Counted from the first letter of the stretch, positions 1 to 7,863 are shown. The stretch is DNA of 22,868 nt from Thermoplasmata archaeon UBA184 (GCA_002495185.1 DAEB01000046.1:1174-24041), one strand, 5' to 3'. Notes: generated by a model from the letters alone, not told the origin. Numbers and translations are program-made.

Positions 1-701
1 TCCGAAAGGTACAGGAAGGCGAGGAGCGCGGAAGGTACAAGCCAGAACGGTCCCGAGATCCCCACCACGCGGAACGCGGTGGCATTCGCATACCAACCCG
101 GTAGCGCGGACGGCGATGGAGGCTCCGCGGGGGCCATCCAGACGAGGTCGCCCACTCGGACTCGAAGGATGGTCGCGAGCCCTTGGTCGAGGACAATCTG
201 GTGCGTGGCGGTGCCATTGTAGCCGCCCCCAGCGTAGAGGGGGTCCCCCGGCTGCGTGAACCCGGAACCATTGTACATGTCCGGAACTTGGATCCCAACA
301 TTGTCCGCGGGGATCCAGCCGACGGCTCCCGATTCGGTCGGCGCCCACTCCTGAGGGACGGAGCTCGAGTTCGCCGCCGCCCAGAGAGAGGCATTCCCAA
401 AGACGACGTCACCGATCAGCCAGGGACTCGCGGATTCGACGTTCGAGTCCGCGGACGGAACGCGAGCGGCGAGCGAGTGCGCCCCCTGGATCGGCGGGAA
501 CTGCCCGGAGAGGAGAGTGGTGTTCGCGCTCGCAGCGACCAGGTCGACCCCGCTCTGCGTCGCCAACGTGGTCGCGCTCGTCTCAATTCCCTGAGACAAG
601 GCGAGAAGGAGGACGACGAGCCCGACCGCGAGACCGATCCCCAGTGCGGTCATCGTCGACCGACCGGGTCGGCGACGCAGGGCGTCGAACGCGTAACTCA
701 C
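1..701 (-). CDS. MacB/FtsX-like ABC transporter permease (3' part outside window)
   Basis: The frame is open from a GTG start at 701 to the window edge, giving 233 codons without a stop; the C-terminus is missing. The N-terminus fits MacB/FtsX permeases: a short basic segment (DALRRRPGRS, about residues 6-15), one hydrophobic helix (about 17-37), then a long extracytoplasmic region with possible N-glycosylation sites (NTT, NAS, NSS, NGS, NGT, NAT). The downstream end turns hydrophobic (VPSALLAFLYLS), as expected for the second helix before the permease core. Family members work with an ABC ATPase in lipoprotein or substrate export or in mechanotransmission; no ATPase is visible here. The start is 17 bp after the mptA stop with a GAGGT-like ribosome site, so co-transcription is likely. 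An ATG at 653 is a weaker start because it would drop the basic lead and cut into the helix. Confidence 0.82.
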   Translation of the reverse strand, partial: MSYAFDALRRRPGRSTMTALGIGLAVGLVVLLLALSQGIETSATTLATQSGVDLVAASANTTLLSGQFPPIQGAHSLAARVPSADSNVESASPWLIGDVVFGNASLWAAANSSSVPQEWAPTESGAVGWIPADNVGIQVPDMYNGSGFTQPGDPLYAGGGYNGTATHQIVLDQGLATILRVRVGDLVWMAPAEPPSPSALPGWYANATAFRVVGISGPFWLVPSALLAFLYLS

Positions 702-718
702 GGCCGACCTCGGAGCTT

Positions 719-1627
719 CTACCCGCTCGCGGACCGCCGGAGCTCCCCGAACGTGACCTCGTGAGATGCTTCCACGTTGAACTTGTGGATCGACTCCTCA
801 CTCACCGTAATCGCCCGAATGAGCGTACTGTCCGGGACTTCGGGGAAGCGGCTGGGGAGGCTCGCGAGAAGGTCGCGCAGCACGTCCTCCACGAACTTCG
901 GGTGGAGGTGCGCATGGATCACGACCTCGGCTTCGTCCCCCCGCTTAAGGATGGCATACGTCGGGCTCGACTGCGCCGCCTCGATCGCGGCGATGATGTC
1001 GTCCGCCTCGACCTCCGCAAGACCTTCGAGGTCGAACACGAGGCGCGTGCGATTGCGCTGGTTGTGGGTGATCATCGGAAGGCCCTTGAGCTCGGGACTC
1101 GCGAGGAGAGGGAACTGAGCGGTCAGCCGCTCGCGACACGTCTCCATCGCGCACGGACAGGCCGTCATCCCGACCGCCTCGGCGCCCACCGACCGCGATC
1201 GTCGGACAGACCCGTCCGGCGCACGACTCGCCCGCGCACCCGCGATCAGGGTGTAGTTCTCGAAGCTCCGCTTCTCTTCCGAGATTCCCTTGCGGAGAAA
1301 GTACTCCGCGGAGGCTTCCACCGATGCCTCGGTGGCGTACGGATGCCGAACGAGGAGCTCTCGGGCGATCTCCGAACAGGCGGACTCGAGACCCTCGACC
1401 GGCCGAGTGACGGTCGCATCGACCACCTCGGCGAGGATCTCCGCGTTCCGAGAGAGGTCCGAGCCCTTCCGTTCGGAAGGAAGGTCGACGGCGACGTGGA
1501 AGTCGACGGCCAGAGTTCGGGTCCCTTCCCGGCGCTGGACGGTCAGCGGTTTGCGAATCCCCGAGAGCCCGACCCACCGGAGACGGAGCCGGCCGCGGTC
1601 GGGGGACATCGCGTGGACGTCGCGCAT
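719..1627 (-). CDS. mptA: GTP cyclohydrolase MptA (FolE2/GTP cyclohydrolase IB family)
   Basis: This 302-residue protein matches the archaeal MptA/FolE2 family. In archaea MptA is a metal-dependent enzyme that converts GTP to a cyclic dihydroneopterin phosphate, the first step toward tetrahydromethanopterin or related pterins. Visible hallmarks are the VGMTACPCA segment (residues 152-160, with Cys157 and Cys159), ITHNQRNR (186-193), the HAHLHPKFVED stretch (238-248) and a C-terminal EESIHKFNVEASHE segment. The N-terminal half carries the family's GLSGIRKPL and FHVAVDLP strands. Length is normal for the family. The ATG at 1627 lies 21-29 bp from a TATA-like box on the same strand, favouring a very short leader; an ATG six codons inside (MSPDRG) is an alternative. 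The permease gene follows after 17 bp. Confidence 0.93.
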   Translation of the reverse strand: MRDVHAMSPDRGRLRLRWVGLSGIRKPLTVQRREGTRTLAVDFHVAVDLPSERKGSDLSRNAEILAEVVDATVTRPVEGLESACSEIARELLVRHPYATEASVEASAEYFLRKGISEEKRSFENYTLIAGARASRAPDGSVRRSRSVGAEAVGMTACPCAMETCRERLTAQFPLLASPELKGLPMITHNQRNRTRLVFDLEGLAEVEADDIIAAIEAAQSSPTYAILKRGDEAEVVIHAHLHPKFVEDVLRDLLASLPSRFPEVPDSTLIRAITVSEESIHKFNVEASHEVTFGELRRSASG

Positions 1628-1647
1628 CGACTGGCTACCGGGCCTTC

Positions 1648-1656
1648 GCTTAAACG
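1648..1656 (-). promoter_or_regulatory. TATA-like box for mptA
   Basis: On the minus strand this reads GTTTAAGCG, about 21-29 bp before the mptA ATG. It is the most AT-rich patch in this GC-rich spacer and is at the right distance for an archaeal promoter with a leaderless transcript. The assignment is inferred from position only. Confidence 0.4.
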
Positions 1657-1700
1657 GGTTCCGAGCGGGTTACCCAAGGGCCACTTTCCCTCCGCGCATG

Positions 1701-1708
1701 CTTATAGG
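1701..1708 (+). promoter_or_regulatory. TATA-like box for the MIP18-family gene
   Basis: The sequence CTTATAGG stands 23-30 bp before the ATG at 1731 in a GC-rich spacer. This is the expected archaeal TATA spacing for a leaderless or nearly leaderless mRNA. mptA is transcribed away from it, so the spacer holds two divergent promoters. Confidence 0.45.
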
Positions 1709-1730
1709 CGCAAGGCCCGTGCTCTGTGCG

Positions 1731-2102
1731 ATGAGCGCGTCAGATTCCCCCGCCGCGAACCCCCCTCCCGGTCCGTTCGCTCCGGCCTCCGAAGGGCCGT
1801 ACGCGGAGCGAGAGCAGCGGATCACGGAGAATCTGAAGCAGATCTACGACCCCGAGATCCCGATGAACATCGTCGACCTCGGCCTCATCTACGGGTTCGA
1901 ATGGACGGAGGATGCGGTCAAGCTCCGGATGACGCTCACGGCCCCTGGCTGCCCCGTCGCGGGGATTCTCGCGGAGGAAGTGAAACTCGCGATCGAGAAG
2001 GTCCCGAACGTGAAGGGTGCGACCGTCGAGATGGTCTGGGACCCGCCGTGGAGTCCCGAACGGATGAGCGAATTCGCCAAGCGGCAGTTCGGCTACGCCT
2101 GA
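1731..2102 (+). CDS. MIP18/DUF59 family protein (SufT/PaaD-like Fe-S assembly factor)
   Basis: The 123-residue product has a disordered Pro/Ala-rich lead (1-25) followed by a complete DUF59 domain. Recognisable signatures are IYDPEIPMNIVDLGLIYGF (38-56), the APGCPVAG loop with Cys74 (71-78), and VWDPPWSPERMSE (102-114). DUF59 proteins (SufT, PaaD, MIP18/CIA2) help mature iron-sulfur proteins; the exact client is unknown. The frame is open far upstream, but the ATG at 1731 is preferred because a TATA-like box lies about 25 bp before it and the domain starts soon after. The GNAT gene follows after 27 bp, possibly in the same transcript. Confidence 0.9.
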   Translation: MSASDSPAANPPPGPFAPASEGPYAEREQRITENLKQIYDPEIPMNIVDLGLIYGFEWTEDAVKLRMTLTAPGCPVAGILAEEVKLAIEKVPNVKGATVEMVWDPPWSPERMSEFAKRQFGYA

Positions 2103-2129
2103 GCCGGGCGCGCCGATTTCGTTCCGGGG

Positions 2130-2702
2130 ATGAGCCGGCCGGCCACGTTCACCGTTCGACCGGTGCGGTCGGAGGACTTCGACGACCTCCGCGAGAACTA
2201 CTACCGGCTCTACGAAGAGCGGGTCGAGGATGCGACGATCGGGATCACCCTGTTCGCGAGCCGACCCACGCTCGAGGACGAGGTCGCGTGGTTCGAACGG
2301 TCCTTTCGGAAGGTGAGCGAAGGGGACAGTGTCTTCGTGGTTGCCGACCGGGACGGTCACGCGGTCGGGAACTGTGTCATCGAGCGGGCCGGTGCCACCT
2401 CCGAGTCCGAACAGGCGCACGTCGGAGAGCTCGGAATCCTGGTTCGGAAAGAACTCCGCGGGCACGGGATCGGCTCCGCTCTTCTCGAGCGCGCCCTGGC
2501 GGACGCCCGGTCGAAGTTCGAGGTCGTTTACCTCTCGGTTTTCTCCACCAACGACCGAGCGCGACGGCTCTACGAGCGCTTCGGGTTCTCGGTCTGCGGT
2601 CGCCTTCCCCGCGCCGTCAAGCGGGGAGACCGCTACTTCGACGAGGACCAGATGGCGCTCGTCTTCCCGCGAAGCCCCACCCCCGAAGGGGCCAACCGTT
2701 AA
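2130..2702 (+). CDS. GNAT family N-acetyltransferase
   Basis: The 190-residue protein fits a single GNAT domain. It begins with the typical strand FTVRPVRSEDFDDL (7-20) and has the acetyl-CoA pyrophosphate-binding motif A, LRGHGIGSALLERAL (109-123), matching Q/R-x-x-G-x-G/A. The conserved motif B region follows as YLSVFSTNDRARRLYERFGF (134-153). Such enzymes move an acetyl group from acetyl-CoA to an amine on a small molecule or protein; the substrate cannot be told. The ATG at 2130 lies 27 bp after the DUF59 stop. The DUF1684 gene starts 25 bp after this gene ends, so the three may be one transcription unit. Confidence 0.9.
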   Translation: MSRPATFTVRPVRSEDFDDLRENYYRLYEERVEDATIGITLFASRPTLEDEVAWFERSFRKVSEGDSVFVVADRDGHAVGNCVIERAGATSESEQAHVGELGILVRKELRGHGIGSALLERALADARSKFEVVYLSVFSTNDRARRLYERFGFSVCGRLPRAVKRGDRYFDEDQMALVFPRSPTPEGANR

Positions 2703-2727
2703 GGAGCCGAGCCGTTCCGCGGGGTCG

Positions 2728-3399
2728 ATGACCTCGACCGACGCGTGGAAGGAGGAACTCGAGACCGAGCGGGCCATGAAGGACGGGTTCATGGCGAGCG
2801 ACCCCGAGTCGCCCTTCGTGGTCGGACGAGTGCCCTTCCATCCCCTCCGGTACTTCTCCATGGACCCCGCGTACGTCGTTCGGGCATCCCTCGAGCGACG
2901 TCCGTCTCCCGAGGAGGCCTACCTCCGCACGAACCGGGACAATCAGGCCGTCATGCGGTACATCGGCGACCTCGTCTTCCCGCTCGGTGGGAAGACCCAG
3001 CGACTCCGACTGTACCATGCGGGCGAAGGAGTCGGGACCTCCGTCTTTGTCCCGTTCCGCGACCGCACCAGCGGGCGGGAGAGTTACGGGGCGGGCCGCT
3101 ACCTCATGCTCGAGCTCACCGAAACGGACGAGTTCGAGGTCGATTTCAATCGCGCATTCAACCCATACTGCGCGTACACGGACGATTTTGAGTGCCCATT
3201 CCCGCCGGCTGAGAACGACCTTCCGGTCGCGGTCCGCGCCGGCGAAATGGCCTGGGCCGTCGACCGCAATCCTCGGAGTCCTTCCGGAGCCGTGATGACC
3301 CGGCTGCGGAAGCAGACCGCCAAAGCGTCTCCCCCGTCCTCGCGGACGCGTCGCCCATCCTCGCGGCGGCGGACTACGCGTGGCCGAACGCCAAGATGA
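2728..3399 (+). CDS. DUF1684 family protein with basic C-terminal tail
   Basis: The 223-residue product matches DUF1684 proteins of unknown function. Family features are an N-terminal helix rich in Trp, Lys and Glu (DAWKEELETERAMKDGFM), PFVVGRVPFHPLRYFSM, and the C-terminal signature FNPYCAYTDDFECPFPP (144-160) followed by AENDLPVAVRAGE. The family usually ends soon after that motif. Here about 50 extra residues follow, the last part very rich in Arg, Ser and Thr. The extension overlaps the end of the convergent marC-like gene by 26 bp. It may be a real disordered tail or the result of a late frame change. The ATG at 2728 fits the family N-terminus; a longer upstream frame exists but would overlap the GNAT gene. 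Confidence 0.8.
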   Translation: MTSTDAWKEELETERAMKDGFMASDPESPFVVGRVPFHPLRYFSMDPAYVVRASLERRPSPEEAYLRTNRDNQAVMRYIGDLVFPLGGKTQRLRLYHAGEGVGTSVFVPFRDRTSGRESYGAGRYLMLELTETDEFEVDFNRAFNPYCAYTDDFECPFPPAENDLPVAVRAGEMAWAVDRNPRSPSGAVMTRLRKQTAKASPPSSRTRRPSSRRRTTRGRTPR

Positions 3400-4009
3400 C
3401 CCCGTTCAGCACGAACTGGATTCCCACCGCGGCGAGAAGGAGCCCGAGTACTCGGGACATCGCCATGATGCCCGTCCTTCCGAGAACCTTCGCGATCCGC
3501 TGACCGTATCTCAGGATGAAGAACGTGAGAATCGTGGTGACGATGATCGCGAGGAACACGGTCAGGACCATCCAAGGGTCCGACCCCGCATTCCCCTCGA
3601 AGATCATCACGGTCGAGATGGCGCCGGGGCCTGCGAGGAGCGGGATGCCCAGCGGCACGACGGAGATCTCGTCCCGGCGCTCGGCCGCTTCCTGACGGTC
3701 CTCGGGAGAGAGCTTCGTGCGAGTGACCTCCCCGCTCAGCATGTCGTACGCGACCAGGAAGAGGATGATCCCGCCGGCGATCTCGAAAGCGGCCAGGGTG
3801 AGCCCGAACGCAGCGAACAGGAACGTCCCGAGGAAGGCGAAGACGGTCAGGGTCGAGCCGAGCACGAGCACGGCACGCCGGATCACGATGGCCCGGTCGG
3901 CCTCGGAGAACCCATCCGTCAGGGAGATGAAGAACGGCAGCGCTCCGAGCGGGTCGACGAGCGCAAAGACGGTCACGAAGACCGCGGCGTAGACCAGGAT
4001 CGCCGTCAC
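3374..4009 (-). CDS. MarC family integral membrane protein
   Basis: The 211-residue protein is a typical MarC (formerly MarC/YchE) membrane protein. Signatures are FALVDPLGALPFFISLT (15-31), the IAGGIILFLVAYDML helix, the mid-protein VPLGIPLLAGPGAIS motif (about 122-136), and a final helix SRVLGLLLAAVGIQFVLNGV. Six membrane-spanning helices can be counted, with a charged cytoplasmic-type loop (SPEDRQEAAERRDE) in the middle. The transport function of the family is unproven; an early link to multiple antibiotic resistance was not confirmed. The gene overlaps the tail of the DUF1684 gene on the other strand by 26 bp. Confidence 0.93.
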   Translation of the reverse strand: MTAILVYAAVFVTVFALVDPLGALPFFISLTDGFSEADRAIVIRRAVLVLGSTLTVFAFLGTFLFAAFGLTLAAFEIAGGIILFLVAYDMLSGEVTRTKLSPEDRQEAAERRDEISVVPLGIPLLAGPGAISTVMIFEGNAGSDPWMVLTVFLAIIVTTILTFFILRYGQRIAKVLGRTGIMAMSRVLGLLLAAVGIQFVLNGVILAFGHA

Positions 4010-4084
4010 CGGAGTCCCTCGATGACGGGAATCCTACGGGCCCTTCAATCCTCCCACCCGCGGGCGAACGGGAAGTCGCTCGGG

Positions 4085-4543
4085 TTAGGACGAGCGAGGC
4101 GCATCCTTCGCCCGAGACCGGGCTCGAGCCGCGCCCCTTCTCCGGGGAGGTCGGAAGGTTAACTGGGGGGGCTTCTTCGACCTAATGGGGAGGACCCGCG
4201 CACCGGGAGCCTTCGTTGCGGTCACGTCGCGGGCCCGCAGACGAAGGATGATGGGCTCCGACTGGGGGTTCGAGACGAGGAGCACGTACTCCCCCGGCGC
4301 TTCGGGGTCAAAGTAGATCCTCGCCCGTCCGGCGAGCCGGACTCGCTGAACGAACGGGCCGTTCTTGTGCCCGATCAGCAGGACGAACGAGCGGCCGGGA
4401 CGCGGATTGTCCAACTGGACGTCGATCTCACAGGCCGGGGATTCGAGCCGGATCTCGAGGCGGACGGTGGAGTCCGGGTCGAGAACGAGGTACTTCGGTA
4501 GGTCCGGGAGCGCGACCGCCACGCGGGACCGAGGGCATCGCAT
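4085..4543 (-). CDS. Hypothetical protein with beta-rich domain and basic tail
   Basis: I do not recognise the 152-residue product. Residues 15-105 alternate hydrophobic and polar in short strands (RLEIRLESPACEIDVQ, SFVLLIGHKNG, YVLLVSNPQSEPIILRLR), suggesting a small beta-sandwich of the type that binds ligands or membranes. The last 35 residues are dominated by Arg, Pro, Ala and Lys and are probably disordered and cationic. It has no signal peptide or clear membrane helix. It lies upstream of the marC-like gene on the same strand with a 75-bp spacer. Its promoter may share the AT-rich patch at 4581-4589 with the divergent osmC-like gene. Codon usage looks like the neighbouring core genes. 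Confidence 0.65.
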   Translation of the reverse strand: MRCPRSRVAVALPDLPKYLVLDPDSTVRLEIRLESPACEIDVQLDNPRPGRSFVLLIGHKNGPFVQRVRLAGRARIYFDPEAPGEYVLLVSNPQSEPIILRLRARDVTATKAPGARVLPIRSKKPPQLTFRPPRRRGAARARSRAKDAPRSS

Positions 4544-4580
4544 CCGATAGCCTTGAGCCGCGACGGACCTCTAACGCGCG

Positions 4581-4589
4581 ATATTAAAT
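4581..4589. promoter_or_regulatory. AT-rich TATA-like patch between divergent genes
   Basis: ATATTAAAT lies 24-32 bp before the osmC-like ATG (4613) and 38-46 bp before the divergent start at 4543. The patch is nearly symmetrical, reading ATTTAATAT on the other strand, so it could serve either or both genes. The spacing best fits the osmC-like gene. Confidence 0.5.
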
Positions 4590-4612
4590 CGGACGGGAGG
4601 TACGGACAGCCG

Positions 4613-5050
4613 ATGGCAGCGAAGCGGACAGCTCAGGCGGTCTGGGAGCACGACCTCGTACACGGATCGGGAACGGTCAAGGGAATGAGCGGCGCGCTCC
4701 CCGAGGTCCCGGTTTCCTGGGCGTCGCGGACCGAGGCGCCGGGCGGGAAGACCAGCCCCGAGGAACTCCTCGCGGCGGCTCACGCCTCGTGCTTTTGCAT
4801 GGCTCTTTCGGCGGGCCTCGGTCGGATGCAGAAGCCACCCGAGAGGCTGGCCGTCTCCGCGACCGCCACGTTCGACAAGGTGGGGGACGCCTGGAAGGTG
4901 ACCACCATGGAGCTCGAGGTCACCGGAACCGTCCCGGGAATCACGCCGGCCCAGTTCGAAGAGGCGGCCAAGGCGGCGAGTCTGGGTTGCCCGATCTCGT
5001 CCGCGCTCAAAGGAAACGTCGCCATTTCGGTCCACGCGAAGCTCGCCTAG
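4613..5050 (+). CDS. OsmC family protein (thiol peroxidase-like)
   Basis: The 145-residue protein has the OsmC/Ohr fold signatures: SPEELLAAAHASCFCMALS (48-66) with Cys60 in the canonical first-cysteine position, and SLGCPISSALKGNV (123-136) with Cys126 in the second. In OsmC proteins this pair reduces organic hydroperoxides, with the first Cys as nucleophile. A third cysteine, Cys62, sits two residues after the first and is unusual. The GKTSPEELL motif and the shape of the protein fit the OsmC branch better than Ohr. The ATG at 4613 is chosen over an upstream in-frame start because the TATA-like patch is about 25-30 bp before it. A peroxiredoxin is encoded 2.8 kb downstream. Confidence 0.9.
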   Translation: MAAKRTAQAVWEHDLVHGSGTVKGMSGALPEVPVSWASRTEAPGGKTSPEELLAAAHASCFCMALSAGLGRMQKPPERLAVSATATFDKVGDAWKVTTMELEVTGTVPGITPAQFEEAAKAASLGCPISSALKGNVAISVHAKLA

Positions 5051-5082
5051 TCGGCGGAGATTGCGGCGCCGATGCGGCGCCG

Positions 5083-6792
5083 CTAAAAGTCGCCGAGCCG
5101 ACGCTGGATCGGACGGGCGGGCGAACCCGGCCGCGTCGCTTCCGAAGATTCCGGGCGCTCCGTGCGGCCGGTGTCCGTGGCCTCACCGGAATCCTCCGGA
5201 CCCTCCGTCCCCTTCGACCCGGACCTCCCGACGAGGTCTTGCACCGCTCGGGAGTCCGGCGAGCTCCTGAGAAGGAGGGCCACTTCCTCCGGCGTGAATT
5301 CAAGCTCCTGGCAGATCTCCGCGGCCCGCCGGCGGAGGTCGGCGTGCGACCCGCGTCCGGTCGACTGGGCGAGGAGACGCTCCAGGAACGGAACGAGGAC
5401 CTCGCGGCTCTTCGCGACGGAGAGGTGGAAGCGCCGTCCCGCTTTCCGCGCGAGCGAGTCCCGGGTCGCGCGCAGCGCACGCGTTCGCCCCATCTCTCCG
5501 AGGAACTGTGGGAAGGCCACGCCCGCTCCCCCCGGTCCCGGAGACTCGCGGAGGGCGAGCGAGACGCCTCCGGTCATCAGCTCGGACGCATAGCTCCAGA
5601 GACCATAGACGCGGGCCCGACGAGCTCGGGCGAGGAACTGTTCGGCCACTCCTAGGACGCGGAACCCTTCGTCGCGGTGGACCGGGTCCGGGGCGAAGGA
5701 CGGGAGGTTCTCTTCGATCCACGGCAGGAGATCGTCCGGCGGAGCGTCCAGACGGTCCTGCACCTCGACCGACCGGAAGTACCTCGAGCCCGATAGGGCA
5801 TCTTCGGTGAGCGCGATGAAGTCCGCTCCGAGGTCGCGGAACCCGAGCACCGATAGTTGCATCGGTCCGGGAGGGAGAGGGGCCACCGCCTCCAGGTCGT
5901 TGAGGGCCGCTCGGACGTCCCCGTGCGCGCGACGCACGATCGAACCGACCGCCCCCTCGTAGAGCTCGATCCGCTCGGTCCGAGCGACCCGCTGGACGAA
6001 CGCCGAGAGCTCCTCGTCACGGACGGGAAAGAGCCGGATTCGGACCACTCCGGTCCGGAACACCGGCGAGTAGCGGGTCAAGGGTCGGTCGTCGTTCACC
6101 GTGAGGATGATCGGCTGGTGTGTCGAGCGTACCAGACGCGATATCGCGCCGAGCCCGCCACGGTCCGATAGGTCCGTCGACCGGCCCGCCGACCTCCAGT
6201 CGTCCAGGTCGCGGCGAGCCGCGGGCAGTCGGGCCCACGCATAGTTTCCCGGAGAGCGCGGGACGGCCGCCCAGTCGTCAAAGGCGCGGGGCTTGCCCTT
6301 CGGCAGGAGGCCCCAGGCGGCGTTCAGCGCCTCGACCGTCCCATACCGACCCCGAAGGAAATCCACGAGTGGTGGAGGAACGGGTTTCGGCCGCGAGCCT
6401 TCCACAGCGCGACCCGACAGACAGTCTGCCTCATCGAGCAGGATGAGGGCGTGTCGAGGACCCTTCACGGTCCACGTCTCCCCGAGCGTGTGGCTCACGG
6501 AGGCTCGTCCGGCGACGTTCTCGACGGCCCTCTCGTTCCGAGCGTCGGAGGCATTCATCTCCACGACCGTCCAGCCACTCTCGGCGGCGAGCGCGAGGGC
6601 GGCCGTGGTCTTGCCGACGCCGGGAGGTCCGGAGAGCACCACAGCCCGTCGGGCCGGGACGCGACCATCCGACCAAGAGTCGGCCCACGCCCGAAGCTCG
6701 TAACGTGCTCGAGCATTGCCCACCATCGCGCCCAGCGTGGACGGGCGGAGCCTCTCGGTGAGCGGCAGTCGCGGGATCGCCAGGGAAGCCAT
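5083..6792 (-). CDS. rfcL: Replication factor C large subunit
   Basis: The 569-residue AAA+ protein is the large subunit of the archaeal clamp loader, which opens PCNA and places it on primed DNA using ATP. It begins with the family lead LTERLRPSTLGAMVGN (11-26). The Walker A motif is GPPGVGKT (55-62), Walker B is LILLDEAD (116-123), and sensor 1 is ILTVND (229-234). The C-terminus is a Gly/Glu/Ser-rich linker ending in the PCNA-binding box QRRLGDF (563-569). Between Walker B (after LSG) and the usual RGGLGAI helix there are about 80 extra residues (128-209) not found in the canonical arrangement. They are far too short and lack splice motifs for an intein. The start is the ATG at 6792, 23-28 bp after a TATA-like box; an upstream open stretch lacks a good start. 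Confidence 0.95.
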   Translation of the reverse strand: MASLAIPRLPLTERLRPSTLGAMVGNARARYELRAWADSWSDGRVPARRAVVLSGPPGVGKTTAALALAAESGWTVVEMNASDARNERAVENVAGRASVSHTLGETWTVKGPRHALILLDEADCLSGRAVEGSRPKPVPPPLVDFLRGRYGTVEALNAAWGLLPKGKPRAFDDWAAVPRSPGNYAWARLPAARRDLDDWRSAGRSTDLSDRGGLGAISRLVRSTHQPIILTVNDDRPLTRYSPVFRTGVVRIRLFPVRDEELSAFVQRVARTERIELYEGAVGSIVRRAHGDVRAALNDLEAVAPLPPGPMQLSVLGFRDLGADFIALTEDALSGSRYFRSVEVQDRLDAPPDDLLPWIEENLPSFAPDPVHRDEGFRVLGVAEQFLARARRARVYGLWSYASELMTGGVSLALRESPGPGGAGVAFPQFLGEMGRTRALRATRDSLARKAGRRFHLSVAKSREVLVPFLERLLAQSTGRGSHADLRRRAAEICQELEFTPEEVALLLRSSPDSRAVQDLVGRSGSKGTEGPEDSGEATDTGRTERPESSEATRPGSPARPIQRRLGDF

Positions 6793-6814
6793 CGCGTCCG
6801 TACACGGTGCCGGA

Positions 6815-6820
6815 GATAAG
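6815..6820 (-). promoter_or_regulatory. TATA-like box for rfcL
   Basis: On the minus strand this reads CTTATC, 23-28 bp before the rfcL ATG, inside an otherwise GC-rich spacer. The position suits an almost leaderless archaeal transcript. Confidence 0.4.
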
Positions 6821-6886
6821 GCATGCCGTCGTCGCCGGGGGCGGAACGGTTGTGTACCGAGAACCGCTAGTACAAAGGGGAATACA

Positions 6887-7843
6887 GTGGAGACCCAACC
6901 TTCTGCGCTGCTCAAGCGACGGGCTCTTCCGGGAGGTCATCACTCGATCTCCGTTCTGACATTCTCGGTAGAACCACCATGGGCCGCTCCTCCATCGGCC
7001 GACGATCGCGCAGTTCTCCTCCTACGGAAAGCGCGACTCCACGGCGTCACGACCTTCGATGTCTCGCGCGCGCAGTACGCGCCTCGGGCGGAGCGGCTGA
7101 TCGCCAGAGCGTTCCCCTCCGACGACGGGGAGCTTTCTGTGATCGTGGGACGCAGCGTGGAGCACCTGGTTCAGGAGGACCCGACACGCGGTCCGTCGTC
7201 GGCGCCCGTGTCCGACCTCAGCGGGATGCTCGAAGAGTCGTTGAACCAGAGTCGGAGCCGACTGGCCCCCGTTCCCATCTCGATCGTCGAGTGGGATTCC
7301 GCATCCCCAGCTGCCCCGCGAGCGGCGGTCGACCCGGCGCCCATTTCACCCCCGGAGGCACGATCGGGGAACACCGTGTGGTCGGTGGGCCTCGCCCCTC
7401 GGGCGAGCGAGCTACCAGAGGTCCCTCCGTCGACCCTCTTCAGCGGAGAGTTCTCTCTCCTAGAGACCAATCCCATCCGCGTATTCCAGGACACGACTCA
7501 CCCCACCGGGCGCAAACTGCTCGCGCGGAACCCGTTCGCGGACGGTCGCTTGGACGGTAGCCGGTTCGGCGCCACGGGGGGCCTTGCGACTCCCGGACAG
7601 GCTCCCGTCGACGTCCGGCGTTTGCACGAGGAATTCGACCCGGTGATTCGACTCGGCTTCCTCACCGCCGGACGGCGGAGGACGATGGCCCAGGCCGCTC
7701 TCGAGTTCGTGCTTTCCTGGCCCTGGGTGCTCACCACCGTGCTACCAATGCCGGACCCCGAACGGATCGACGAGATCCTCGGGTTCGCGCGAAGGCCTCC
7801 GATTTCCTCCGAGGAGTTCTCGCAGCTTGGATTCGTCAAATAG
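6887..7843 (+). CDS. Degenerate aldo/keto reductase-like protein
   Basis: The 318-residue product resembles aldo/keto reductases at both ends but not in the middle. The N-terminal part has LLLRKARLHGVTTFDVSRAQ followed by YAPRAERLIARAF, matching the family block around the catalytic Asp (Asp58) and Tyr (Tyr64). The last 60 residues (MAQAALEFVLSWPWVLTTVL, then PMPDPERIDEIL and ISSEEFSQL) match the terminal AKR helices and cofactor-binding segment. The Lys normally found on the next strand is replaced around VIVGRS, and no clear catalytic His block is seen. It is probably a non-enzymatic or altered relative. The GTG at 6887 is inferred since no ATG lies near the domain start. The gene diverges from rfcL and is followed after 20 bp by the peroxiredoxin gene. 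Confidence 0.6.
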   Translation: METQPSALLKRRALPGGHHSISVLTFSVEPPWAAPPSADDRAVLLLRKARLHGVTTFDVSRAQYAPRAERLIARAFPSDDGELSVIVGRSVEHLVQEDPTRGPSSAPVSDLSGMLEESLNQSRSRLAPVPISIVEWDSASPAAPRAAVDPAPISPPEARSGNTVWSVGLAPRASELPEVPPSTLFSGEFSLLETNPIRVFQDTTHPTGRKLLARNPFADGRLDGSRFGATGGLATPGQAPVDVRRLHEEFDPVIRLGFLTAGRRRTMAQAALEFVLSWPWVLTTVLPMPDPERIDEILGFARRPPISSEEFSQLGFVK

Positions 7844-7863
7844 GGCCGGCGGCTAGCTCGGCC

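Noticed and set aside
644..2731. A 695-codon open frame on the plus strand
   Set aside because: It runs opposite mptA and through the DUF59 and GNAT genes in another frame. The product is Arg/Pro-rich without any domain, as expected for a shadow in GC-rich DNA.
1740..2861. A 373-codon minus-strand frame opposite the DUF59 and GNAT genes
   Set aside because: Both opposite genes have clear family motifs, and this frame has no recognisable motif.
6166..6411. Intein in RFC-L
   Set aside because: Inteins are common in archaeal RFC genes, but the insertion is only about 80 residues, has no Cys/Ser start or His-Asn end and lies away from the P-loop insertion site.
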